NCBI RefSeq assembly: GCF_000744105.1 | Contig: NZ_JQLH01000001.1 | Span: 1,488,001 to 1,552,000 of the forward strand | DNA from: Maribacter forsetii DSM 18668 | GTDB lineage: Bacteria > Bacteroidota > Bacteroidia > Flavobacteriales > Flavobacteriaceae | Length of the DNA: 64,000 nucleotides | Direction: 5' to 3' | In this document: piece after piece, positions 45,576-54,002 of the stretch | Layout of the letters: the number at the start of each line of letters is the position of its first letter | Position numbering within the stretch: the stretch's first letter is position 1 | Notes under the pieces: generated by a model | Told to the model about the DNA's origin: nothing | The model's input: the letters and a program-made list of their open reading frames with translations, nothing else | Databases searched by the model: none | Position numbers and translations under genes: made by a program

Positions 45576-46286
45576 ATGAACTGTATTATAATTGATGACG
45601 AAGCAATGGCTAGGGCGATTGTAAAGCAACTGTGTTCTAAAATTCCAGAGCTAGATGTCATTGAAGAATTTGATAATGCCATATCTGCCATTAAGTTTTT
45701 AAACCAAAACACTATCGATGTCATCTTTTTAGATATACATATGCCAGGCTTTAGTGGCGTTGATTTCGTGCAGACTCTTAAAGATCCACCAAAAATTGTT
45801 TTGACCACCTCTGATACCGATTTTGCCATTGCAGCTTACGAATATGAGAGTATTGTAGACTATTTGGTAAAACCTATTACGCAAGAGAGATTTGAAAAAT
45901 GTATCGATAAAATTTCAAGCATTCCAGATCAAAAACCACAACAGCAAATTGCGTCCGGTCAAAGTAATGGAGAAGAAGAAGATATCTATATAAATATTGA
46001 TAGAAGGCTTATAAAATTAAAGTTGAACGATATTCTGGTCATAGAGGCAAAAGGAGATTACATAGATGTTAAAACAGAAAAGGAAGATTATAGAGTACAT
46101 ACTACTCTTAAAAAAATAAAGGAAAAACTACCGGATAAAACTTTTTTACAGATACACCGTTCATATATCATCAACTTTACCAAAATTATTGATATTGAGG
46201 ATAATAGCGTATTAATAGCTAAAAATGTAGTACCTATTAGCCGTTCTAATCGTCCGGAATTAATGAGACGATTAAACTTAATATAA
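45576..46286 (+). CDS. LytTR-family response regulator
   Basis: A 236-residue transcription factor: receiver at 1-120 (IIIDDEAMAR, phosphoacceptor D53 in IFLDIHMPG, threonine in VLTTSD, lysine in YLVKPI) and LytTR DNA-binding domain from about 140 (DIYINIDRRLIKLKLNDIL, EAKGDYIDVKT, FLQIHRSYIIN, ISRSNRPELMRRL). Last gene of the H-NOX operon. LytTR proteins bind pairs of direct repeats about 21 bases apart; the operon promoter carries such a pair and a related element lies before a glycosyltransferase gene. Those are inferred targets. Confidence 0.93.
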   Translation: MNCIIIDDEAMARAIVKQLCSKIPELDVIEEFDNAISAIKFLNQNTIDVIFLDIHMPGFSGVDFVQTLKDPPKIVLTTSDTDFAIAAYEYESIVDYLVKPITQERFEKCIDKISSIPDQKPQQQIASGQSNGEEEDIYINIDRRLIKLKLNDILVIEAKGDYIDVKTEKEDYRVHTTLKKIKEKLPDKTFLQIHRSYIINFTKIIDIEDNSVLIAKNVVPISRSNRPELMRRLNLI

Positions 46287-46306
46287 ATAAAGATTCTTAA
46301 AGTTTT

Positions 46307-46720
46307 CTACCAATTTTCGTGATAGATTTTTTTGAATATTTCTGCTAATTGAACCTTGTTTACCGGTTTTACCACATAGCCGGTAAGCTCTTCAAAATGA
46401 GAAGCTCTTTTAATATCACTATCGCGCATAGAAGAACTGACCATATAAATATTTATACTATTTATAATCTTCGGTTTCAGTTTTTTAAATTCGTTTAAAA
46501 ACCCCCACCCGTCTAAAAAGGGCATGTTAATGTCTAAAAATATGACCTCAGGTAATTCTATTTTTTCATCGGTACATTTAGAGATATACTCTACAGCTTG
46601 TTCACCATCTGTAAAACTGGTAACCACTAATTCGTTGGACAATTGATGTATAGTCTTTTCCATCAAGTATAGATAAAGCTCATCATCATCTACAAGTAAA
46701 ATGTTCGGCTTTGTATTCAT
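46307..46720 (-). CDS. Single-domain response regulator
   Basis: A 137-residue receiver: acidic triad in LLVDDDELY, phosphoacceptor D63 in IFLDINMPF, serine in MVSSSMRDSD, lysine in VVKPVNKVQ. No output domain. Its gene starts 3 bases after the stop of a membrane histidine kinase, so they form a pair, and it converges with the LytTR gene at a 20-base gap. Possible output routes are phosphotransfer to the nearby Hpt or contact with polysaccharide enzymes; both are speculation. Confidence 0.9.
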   Translation of the reverse strand: MNTKPNILLVDDDELYLYLMEKTIHQLSNELVVTSFTDGEQAVEYISKCTDEKIELPEVIFLDINMPFLDGWGFLNEFKKLKPKIINSINIYMVSSSMRDSDIKRASHFEELTGYVVKPVNKVQLAEIFKKIYHENW

Positions 46721-46723
46721 TTT

Positions 46724-48511
46724 TTAAAATTTTAGTTTAAACGTAGTTCCTTCTCCTTCTTTACTATCTATTGTAATTGTTGCATTTAAAGCTTCTAATT
46801 GAGATTTAATCAAAAAAAGTCCCATTCCTTTTCCAGATATATTTCTATGGAATCTTTTATATAATTTAAAAACATTTTCTCCATGCTTATCTAGGTTCAA
46901 TCCTATACCGTTATCGCGTACGTAAAGTACTTTTTGCTTTTTTTCTATTGCAGTTTCAAACGCTATATAAGAATCCACGTCATCTCTTTTATATTTAATT
47001 GAGTTAGATACTAGATTCTGTATAATACTTTGCAAGTAGAATTTTGAAAATTCAATAGTATCCCACGATTTTAAGTTGAGACGTACATCAAAACCACTAT
47101 TATCTAAAAGTGTTTCCGTAAATTCATGTTTCACCTCTTCAATGAGCTCGGGTAAATCAATTTTTACGACTTTAATTTCTTTATTGTCCAGTATTGAAAC
47201 ATATTTATTGATGTCTTTGGTAAGGTTGGTAATACTTTTAGATACTTGATCTAGCTTTGGTAGTAGTTGGTTTAAAATATCTGGATTTTTTTCATTTCTG
47301 ATCATCTCAACAATCACTGACATACTGGTTACGGGTGCTCTGAGATTATGTGAAATAAGATAGTTAAAATCACTTAACTGCTTGTTTCTAATCTCTAAGC
47401 TTTTATTCATCTCATTGACAATGGCGTTATTTTCCTCTAATTGATCTTTATTTCTGGTCAATAAGATGTTTTTACCTTCTAACTCTCTGTAGAATTGTTC
47501 TTTTTCTATTTTCTTTTTTTGAAATATATAGCATAGCGTAAGTAGACCTGCGATAGAAATTATATTAAACATCAACAGACTTCGAAATAAAGGTTGTAAT
47601 TCGGCTTCTACTACTCTTGGAGGAACTTCTAAAGCCAAAAGCAAATTAGCCTGGGTTACTACTTCTGTAGGTAGGTTAGATTGAGAACCAAACGTAAATG
47701 TCTTTCCATTTAAATTAATGGATTGCTGCGACCAAATATGACCATTTTCAACAAAAGTACTGTCTCGAAAATGGGTTATTGATTTGGTATTTAAAATACC
47801 GTCTAAGTAACTATTTTTATTTTCAAATTCATAGGGTAGATCTTCTTCTATAGTACTTGCTGTTATAACTTTAAAATTCTCATCTAATAAATAAATATTT
47901 TTTTCTTCAACCCTAGATTTTATTTGATCTAGCATTTTTTTCATTTTAAAATTAATGACCACTAAACCAATTTGATTTTCATCGATATCAAAAATAGGAG
48001 CGACAGCTCTCATTACCGGTTTATGCGGTATTTCAATTTTCCCATTTTCCTTATTTAAGCTTATTTGAGAAAGGTATATTTGATTTTTTTTTAATTGTAA
48101 CCCTGCTTTAACATAAGTATGTTGATTTTTATCTTGTAAAGGGTTAATGATAAGGGTATCGTTTCCTGCGCGTTGTGCTCTAAAAAATTCTTTTCCTTCT
48201 AAATCTATATAGCGAAATTGATCATAGATAGTTATATATTCAATAAGTTCTAGATATGAATTTAAGAAAGAAGAATGCTCTGCAAGAGGATCAAAATTCT
48301 TTGGATATTTTAAATTGGCCCAATATTGGGTATTACGCAAAAAAGAATGGTATTTTTCTTCAAAAGAAACTTTCTTCATCGTGTTAGCACGAATCTGACG
48401 CTCCATAATAGCATCAATTTGCTCTGCCTTTTGAGAGTGATATAAAAAAAGGGTAAGCGCAAAAAGTGGCACATAAAGGCCAATAAACATTTTTAAAACT
48501 CTCTTCCACAT
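46724..48511 (-). CDS. Membrane sensor histidine kinase with periplasmic CACHE-like domain
   Basis: A 595-residue kinase. Two membrane segments (about 8-24 and 310-330) enclose a 280-residue periplasmic sensor with a double CACHE-like pattern (YITIYDQFRYIDLEGKEFFRA, MRAVAPIFDIDENQIGLVVINFK). A cytoplasmic coiled coil follows, then HisKA with YLISHNLRAPVTSMS, and HATPase with NLVSNSIKYK, VRDNGIGLNLD and GKGMGLFLIKSQ. Paired with the receiver gene just downstream. The ligand is unknown. A 15-bp palindromic motif shared with the receiver-glycosyltransferase gene lies about 75 bases upstream of its start. Confidence 0.9.
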   Translation of the reverse strand: MWKRVLKMFIGLYVPLFALTLFLYHSQKAEQIDAIMERQIRANTMKKVSFEEKYHSFLRNTQYWANLKYPKNFDPLAEHSSFLNSYLELIEYITIYDQFRYIDLEGKEFFRAQRAGNDTLIINPLQDKNQHTYVKAGLQLKKNQIYLSQISLNKENGKIEIPHKPVMRAVAPIFDIDENQIGLVVINFKMKKMLDQIKSRVEEKNIYLLDENFKVITASTIEEDLPYEFENKNSYLDGILNTKSITHFRDSTFVENGHIWSQQSINLNGKTFTFGSQSNLPTEVVTQANLLLALEVPPRVVEAELQPLFRSLLMFNIISIAGLLTLCYIFQKKKIEKEQFYRELEGKNILLTRNKDQLEENNAIVNEMNKSLEIRNKQLSDFNYLISHNLRAPVTSMSVIVEMIRNEKNPDILNQLLPKLDQVSKSITNLTKDINKYVSILDNKEIKVVKIDLPELIEEVKHEFTETLLDNSGFDVRLNLKSWDTIEFSKFYLQSIIQNLVSNSIKYKRDDVDSYIAFETAIEKKQKVLYVRDNGIGLNLDKHGENVFKLYKRFHRNISGKGMGLFLIKSQLEALNATITIDSKEGEGTTFKLKF

Positions 48512-48586
48512 AATGTCTCTATTAGAGTTTCATTTTAATACTAATTCTCGTTTTGGGGGATGATTTAATAACCTACGTAAAAATAA

Positions 48587-48601
48587 GTAAAATTCTTACA
48601 A
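48587..48601. repeat. Shared palindromic motif, copy 1
   Basis: GTAAAATTCTTACAA, with core GTAA-5-TTAC, stands about 75 bases upstream of the CACHE kinase gene. An identical 15-mer occurs at 52655, before the receiver-glycosyltransferase gene. In both copies GGTTA followed by GTTTTT comes shortly after. Possible regulator site. The remaining bases of this 263-base gap (48512-48774) show nothing else clear. Confidence 0.5.
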
Positions 48602-48774
48602 TTAGTGGTTAGTTTTTGAGGTATTTTTAATGATGTATGTTTTAAATATGAACTTTTAAAGTCTTTGCAAAAATTTAATATATATCAGAAATATGTGCTG
48701 GTACGGCCATTAAAATTAGTGTAGTAATTTAGTTAAAACCCCACTTGGGTATAATGGATAGCATACGTGGTTGA

Positions 48775-50835
48775 CTAATCTAACTTTAATTTTTTGGAGA
48801 ATAATGGTTTTTTTAAAAATAACCATTTTGCTTTAAGACCTATCTCAGTAAACTCAAAACCAGCTGCAGTTGCAGAGGCAATGTTGCTATATTTACCGTA
48901 GACGTTTAAGCTAAAGCGTTTAGAGAATTGATGTTGAACAGAAGCTTCTGCCCTAAATATATTTGTGTTAGGGTCATCTTCAACTTTTTGAATACCGGTA
49001 GCGGCACTGGCCATATATGTTGTCTTTTCGGAAATTTTGCCGCGAACATCTGCAAACAATTCAACTGCTTGATATTTTTCGGGACTAAAATATATGGTTG
49101 GGACTTGATCTTTAAACGTGATGTATTGGTAATTTACACCCATTTTTAATGCTGGTTTTTTAAGTACATTGTAGTAAAGAGATGTGAACAGTAAGTTTCT
49201 GATATTGTCATCACTCTGCTGTGTATGCATTAACTGCGTATACCACCCAAAGTTTACATTTGTACCTAAGTTATAATTTAAACCATAATGGTTTTGTACA
49301 ATTTCACGCTCAATTAATTCCGCATTAAAACTTTGCACTTCTCTTTGGTACCCCAATGTCAAATTTTGAAGTTTAAAAGGTTGTAAATCTAATTTTATAT
49401 CAAGAACAGGCTGTGTATATGCTTCATCTAAAAATCTAGAGTTGTTTAGACCCAATACCGTTTTTAAAACAGTCTTAGGAAACAACTTATACTGTAAACC
49501 TATTAAAGCTACGTGAGAAGTGGCTTTGTTATCTGTTACCTTATTTTCGGTAGATCTAAAGAAATAAGAAAAGGTGGTTCTAAATTTCGTTGAGAATGGA
49601 ACGTCTACCGTTGTATTGGTGTAAAACGCTGTATTGTTACCGTTATCGAAAGTATAGGCAGCGTGTTCTTCAATAGTTGGCGTGTGCATAAGGTTTAACT
49701 TCTCAATAAAACCTTTGGCATCTTTTTGGTTATTATAGAACTTTAAGGTTTGGTTGGCCATATGATATGCCGGTATAATTTTGTCAGAAGCAAACAAGGC
49801 ATTCGCTTTCCCTAAATTACCATCAAAAGAAGCGCTATCGTTAACTAAAATTCGATCATAACTTTCAACACTTGCTTTTGCATCGCCCGTATACAAACCT
49901 AAAGTGGCTTTTAGTGCATGTATCCAATTTCTATTCGGGTAGTGGACTTCTAAGCTATCTATTTTCTTACGGGCAGTTATAAATTTTTTGTTCCAGATTA
50001 GGGCTTGAACATAACGATCATAGGTACTTTCGGTAAGCGGTACGTCATTAATTTTATCCACTTTTACCGTTGCACCTTTTGAAACGATCAATGCCTTTTT
50101 ATCATTTTCGTCTAAATGTTCTGCAAGGGCTATACCGTTTAAGGCAGTGATTGAATCTTTTGGTGTAGTTGCGTACTTAACATACATATTCTTGGCCTTA
50201 TCTGCTTGCTTTGTAATCAGGTAAAGGTTGGCAAGGTTGATAAGTACATCTTTATCGTTGGGGAAATCTTCAAATATCTTTTTTAGTGTTTGCTCACCTT
50301 TGCCATACTGCTGGTTGTTTACGAAAGCATTTGCATAACCCAGTCTCATAAACTTTCTAGAGACCTTTGCACTTTCATTTTCAGGCTGAAGTGCGATTGC
50401 TTTTTCTACCCAACTTAATGCTAATTTGTATTCCTTTAAATTACTTAGGGTATTCGCATAACCTAGTACGGCTCCAAATTTGGTAGGGAATTTATCTACC
50501 AGTTCGGCATATAACGGTTTAGCTTGCTCGTATTCCTTTGCCCATAAAAAAGATTCGTTGTAGTTAATGAGTATTTCAAAATCACCTGGGTAATCTTTTA
50601 AAAGATCAGAAAATAGGCCGGTGGCTTTTTTAGGCTCCCCACTTAAACCTACTGCACGGCCATAACAGAGGAGGCCCGTCTTGTTGCTAGGGTCGGTTTT
50701 AAGATATTCTTCAAAGAAAAGTTCTGCTTCTTGAAAATTTCCTTTCTCCAATAAACCAAAGCCTTTGGTCATATCAGATTGTGCTCTTAACAGTGAAGAG
50801 GTTAAAAGAATAAGGAATACTACTTTACGAATCAT
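48775..50835 (-). CDS. TPR / beta-barrel outer-membrane protein (polysaccharide-export-like)
   Basis: A 686-residue exported protein: signal peptide MIRKVVFLILLTSSLLRAQ, then about ten TPR-like repeats (for example KGNFQEAELFFEEYLKTDPS and KEYEQAKPLYAELVDKFPTK) to about residue 385. The last 300 residues show alternating strands ending in an aromatic/hydrophobic pattern, consistent with a 14-16-stranded barrel. This periplasmic TPR plus barrel layout is that of PgaA, BcsC, AlgK/E and PelB, which guide exopolysaccharide out. The end (KKPLFSKKLKLD) lacks a terminal phenylalanine. Next to glycosyltransferases, an export role is the most likely; other outer-membrane uses remain possible. Confidence 0.8.
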   Translation of the reverse strand: MIRKVVFLILLTSSLLRAQSDMTKGFGLLEKGNFQEAELFFEEYLKTDPSNKTGLLCYGRAVGLSGEPKKATGLFSDLLKDYPGDFEILINYNESFLWAKEYEQAKPLYAELVDKFPTKFGAVLGYANTLSNLKEYKLALSWVEKAIALQPENESAKVSRKFMRLGYANAFVNNQQYGKGEQTLKKIFEDFPNDKDVLINLANLYLITKQADKAKNMYVKYATTPKDSITALNGIALAEHLDENDKKALIVSKGATVKVDKINDVPLTESTYDRYVQALIWNKKFITARKKIDSLEVHYPNRNWIHALKATLGLYTGDAKASVESYDRILVNDSASFDGNLGKANALFASDKIIPAYHMANQTLKFYNNQKDAKGFIEKLNLMHTPTIEEHAAYTFDNGNNTAFYTNTTVDVPFSTKFRTTFSYFFRSTENKVTDNKATSHVALIGLQYKLFPKTVLKTVLGLNNSRFLDEAYTQPVLDIKLDLQPFKLQNLTLGYQREVQSFNAELIEREIVQNHYGLNYNLGTNVNFGWYTQLMHTQQSDDNIRNLLFTSLYYNVLKKPALKMGVNYQYITFKDQVPTIYFSPEKYQAVELFADVRGKISEKTTYMASAATGIQKVEDDPNTNIFRAEASVQHQFSKRFSLNVYGKYSNIASATAAGFEFTEIGLKAKWLFLKKPLFSKKLKLD

Positions 50836-51318
50836 TAAAAGTCAGATTAATACTACAAATACCTAACGGTAATTATTGAAATTTATTAGTCCATTTCAAT
50901 ATTGTAAGAATAAAATAGTACCCTCTATTATAAATAGGGGATTACCTCATTGTTAGAAAGGAGGCTGTTTATTTGCTTGAACGCTTTATTATAGACTGAT
51001 ATTCTTCTGGTAATTTGTTCATAATCAGGAGGGTATTTATTTTAAAAATGTTAGAATAGGAACATTGTCATTTAAAATAGAGAATGGTATTATGAAATTA
51101 CAAATCTTTTGATTTTATGATATTCTCACCTTAGTTATGAGAATATTGAATGTAAGTATCTGATGTTCATGTTTGTAAAAACTTCTGGTTTAGTTAAACG
51201 AGCTATTGTTCCCATTCGTCTACAGTAACGCTTCATCTACCTAAAATGGCCCCAGTAACCTTTGTCTTAGTTGGATATTTGTATCAGAAATAACCCAATA
51301 GTATTTAAAACTTAACCT
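50836..51318. other. Divergent control region between the exporter and the first GT4 gene
   Basis: This 483-base gap has no credible gene but several dyads. ATTGAAAT (50875-50882) and ATTTCAAT (50893-50900) form a perfect inverted repeat with a 10-base spacer close to the exporter start. ATATTCTCA (51120-51128) and TGAGAATAT (51138-51146) form a 9-bp perfect stem. The right end holds the LytTR-like element listed separately. An unusually long control region for this compact genome. Confidence 0.6.
51213..51264 (+). promoter_or_regulatory. Promoter with LytTR-like element before the first GT4 gene
   Basis: CATTCGTCTACA (51213-51224) is identical over 12 bases to the element before the H-NOX operon. 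A second partial copy, GCTTCATCTAC (51230-51240), follows 17 bases on. AACCTTTG (51257-51264) is a near -7 box like the CACCTTTG of the other promoter, 55 bases before the ATG. Confidence 0.55.
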
Positions 51319-52548
51319 ATGAAACTTGCAATAGTAACCGCTTATCCGCCAAGTAAAGTGACGTTGACCGAATATGGTTATCACTTAGTAAAACATTTTA
51401 GGCTTCAAAAAGAAGTAACAGAGATTATTTTGATTACCGATAAGACAGAGGGAGAAAAAGATTTTGCCTTTACCGAAGAAGGGTGTAAGATTACCGTTAA
51501 GGAATGCTGGAGCTTTAATGATTACTCTAATCTTTTTAATATTAATAAAGTCATTTCTGCTACAAAGCCAGATGCTGTTCTATTTAACCTTCAATTCTTA
51601 AAGTTCGGCGATAAAAAGATTCCTGCAGCCTTAGGTTTAATGTTGCCTTTGCTTTGTAAGATGAAAGGTATACCGACCATTTCTTTGTTACATAATATCT
51701 TAGCGCAGGTAGATTTAAAAAATGCAGGTATTACTTCAAATAAAATTTTAAGGAAGGCGTACAAATGTGTTGGTAATATATTAACAAGATTTGTTTTGGC
51801 TTCAGATGTTGTAGCTGTAACCATAAGTAAGTATCAAACTATTTTAGAAAATAAATATCAGTCAAGAAATGTAGCTCTTATTCCGCATGGTTCATTTGAA
51901 ACTCCGCTAGAACCAGATTTTACATTACCTGCCGGACCTAAAAAAGTATTGGCATTTGGAAAGTTTGGCACCTATAAAAAGGTAGAAATCATGATCGAAG
52001 CGATAGAGCTGATTAGACAACGTACCAAACAAGATATTGAAATTGTAATTGCAGGTACAGACAGCCCCAACACACCAGGTTATTTAGAAAGTGTAAAAAA
52101 GAAATATGCTCATGTTAAACAATTATGTTTTACAGGATATGTGGCTGAGGAAGATGTTCCGGTAATTTTTGGAGAGAGTGCAGTTGTTGTTTTTCCGTAC
52201 ACATCTACTACAGGTAGCTCTGGGGTATTGCACCAAGCCGGTAGTTACGGCAAAGCAGTTGCATTACCAGATGTAGGAGATTTAAGCATTCTTGTTAAAG
52301 AAGAAGGATATAAAGGTGAATTCTTTAAACCGGAAAATGCAGAATCTTTAGCGGAAGCAATAGAGAATATTCTTGAGCACGATTCGTATAGAAGATATTT
52401 GGCAATGGCAAACTATAGAGCTGCTTGTTCATTACCTATGTCAGATATTATAAAAATGTATATAGAGTACTTTAAGGTTTTACAATTGGCAAAGTCCAAA
52501 GGATTTACTTTGGATGTAACGATGGTTGAAAAAGAATTAATGTCATAA
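51319..52548 (+). CDS. GT4-type glycosyltransferase, copy 1
   Basis: A 409-residue GT-B glycosyltransferase. The N-terminal acceptor half opens MKLAIVTAYPPSKVTLTEYGYH and carries ISLLHNIL. The C-terminal donor half has FGKFGTYKKVEIMIEAIEL, VIAGTDSPNTPGYLE, FTGYVAEEDVPVIFGES, and the nucleotide-sugar site VVFPYTSTTGSSGVLHQAGSYGK, where the usual EX7E is altered. Cytoplasmic, probably builds a polysaccharide from a nucleotide sugar; sugar unknown. A close paralog of the same length lies at 55329. A TTTTT hairpin terminator follows. Confidence 0.87.
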   Translation: MKLAIVTAYPPSKVTLTEYGYHLVKHFRLQKEVTEIILITDKTEGEKDFAFTEEGCKITVKECWSFNDYSNLFNINKVISATKPDAVLFNLQFLKFGDKKIPAALGLMLPLLCKMKGIPTISLLHNILAQVDLKNAGITSNKILRKAYKCVGNILTRFVLASDVVAVTISKYQTILENKYQSRNVALIPHGSFETPLEPDFTLPAGPKKVLAFGKFGTYKKVEIMIEAIELIRQRTKQDIEIVIAGTDSPNTPGYLESVKKKYAHVKQLCFTGYVAEEDVPVIFGESAVVVFPYTSTTGSSGVLHQAGSYGKAVALPDVGDLSILVKEEGYKGEFFKPENAESLAEAIENILEHDSYRRYLAMANYRAACSLPMSDIIKMYIEYFKVLQLAKSKGFTLDVTMVEKELMS

Positions 52549-52573
52549 GTTTTTTGGTTAGGTTTAGTGTAAA

Positions 52574-52603
52574 GGGGGTAGTGTGGTTAGCTATCCTCTT
52601 TTT
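52574..52603 (+). terminator. Hairpin terminator after GT4 copy 1
   Basis: GGGGGTAG (52574-52581) pairs, with two G-T wobbles, to CTATCCTC (52591-52598), then five T residues. Loop GTGTGGTTAG-like sequence resembles that of the terminator after copy 2. Confidence 0.7.
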
Positions 52604-52654
52604 GTTTGTCAGATGTTCAAAGTTTATAAAACTGACAAAATCTATAGTGTTTAT

Positions 52655-52669
52655 GTAAAATTCTTACAA
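52655..52669. repeat. Shared palindromic motif, copy 2
   Basis: GTAAAATTCTTACAA, identical to 48587-48601, about 150 bases before the receiver-glycosyltransferase start. A related dyad GTAAG-6-CTTAC lies at 52793-52808, directly before that ATG. No other clear signal was seen in the 272-base gap. Confidence 0.5.
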
Positions 52670-52820
52670 GGTTAAGTTTTTCTATTTCTACTGTGTTGCC
52701 TTATAGATCAGTTTGTTAGCGTTCTTTAATTGAAAATATATTATTTATTTTTTATTCAAAACTTACAATTTTTTGAAAATACCACGTTATATGTAAGTTA
52801 AATCTTACTTAAGTAAAACC

Positions 52821-53960
52821 ATGAAAATACTAACTATTGACGATCAGCAGCTTATCTTATTGTCTGTTGAAAAACGACTTACCGAATTAGGTTATGATGT
52901 AAAGACCGCTGATTCTGGTCTAAAAGGAATTGAATTATATGACTCTTTTGAGCCAGATTTAGTTCTTGTAGATATTAACATGCCCGATATTTCTGGGTTA
53001 GAGGTCGTAAGACATATTAAAAGTGGTGACCGAAATAATACACCGGTTTTAGTAATGTCAGGAAATACCGAAGAAGCTATTATTATGGATGGCTTTACAC
53101 TGGGTATTGATGACTATATGAAGAAACCCGTGAGTTTATCTGAAATGTCTGCACGTATCAAAAGACTCATTGGTGCCCCAGTTATTGAAATGAAGACAGA
53201 ACCTACTAGTAGTGGGCGAATGCTACAAAAAAACTGTGTTGGCGTAGTTATACCTTGTTATAATGAAGAAGAACGTCTTTTAGGTAAAGAGTTCAGAGAT
53301 TTTGCACATAGTAACTTAGGGTACCACCTTTGTTTTGTAAACGATGGTAGTACAGATAAAACTCTTGAAGTATTAGAAGAGTTGAAAAAAGGAAACGAAA
53401 GCAATATTAGTATATATGATTGTGAGAAAAATGGAGGTAAGGCAGAGGCAGTTCGTCTAGGCATGCTACATATGGCTAAAGACACACAATTAGATTATAT
53501 CGGCTTTTTAGATGCTGACCTTTCTACTGATTTTAGAGATTTTGATGATTTGGTAGAAACGCTTGATAAGTCAGACTTTAAAATTGTTAGTGGTTCAAGA
53601 ATGAGTAGAATGGGGGCTGATATTACCAAAGAGTCTGCTCGTAAGATTATCAGTATGACCATTAACTTGATCATAAGGACCATTTTAAGAATGCCTTTTA
53701 ATGATACGCAATGTGGTGCCAAAGTTATGGATCGCTCTGTAGTACCATTACTTTTTAACAAACCTTTTATTACCAAGTGGTTGTTTGATGTTGAAATGTT
53801 TATTCGCATGAGAAAACATTATGGTAAAAATGAAGCTATTAAGCTCATTTGTGAACAGCCTCTTAAAAGATGGATACACGCTGATGGATCTAAATTATCC
53901 ATGAAAGATTCAGTGAAAATTGTTGGTCAACTTGCTAAAATTGCGGTTGTATATAGATAG
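52821..53960 (+). CDS. Response-regulator receiver fused to a GT2 glycosyltransferase
   Basis: A 379-residue two-domain enzyme. Residues 1-120 are a complete receiver: D7-D8 (TIDDQQ), phosphoacceptor D51 in VLVDINMPD, serine S80 in VMSGN and lysine K102 in YMKKPV. From about 140 comes a GT-A glycosyltransferase of the dolichyl-phosphate-glucose-synthase type: VVIPCYNEEERL, FVNDGSTDKT, GFLDADLSTD (metal-binding DxD), and the C-terminal RWIHADGSKLSMKDS hallmark. This predicts sugar transfer from a nucleotide sugar to a polyprenyl phosphate, gated by phosphorylation of D51. Gap of 42 bases to the flippase gene. Confidence 0.93.
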   Translation: MKILTIDDQQLILLSVEKRLTELGYDVKTADSGLKGIELYDSFEPDLVLVDINMPDISGLEVVRHIKSGDRNNTPVLVMSGNTEEAIIMDGFTLGIDDYMKKPVSLSEMSARIKRLIGAPVIEMKTEPTSSGRMLQKNCVGVVIPCYNEEERLLGKEFRDFAHSNLGYHLCFVNDGSTDKTLEVLEELKKGNESNISIYDCEKNGGKAEAVRLGMLHMAKDTQLDYIGFLDADLSTDFRDFDDLVETLDKSDFKIVSGSRMSRMGADITKESARKIISMTINLIIRTILRMPFNDTQCGAKVMDRSVVPLLFNKPFITKWLFDVEMFIRMRKHYGKNEAIKLICEQPLKRWIHADGSKLSMKDSVKIVGQLAKIAVVYR

Positions 53961-54002
53961 AGTTTCAATTGAAAGATTCTTAAACAAAATTAGTTTAAAA
54001 AT

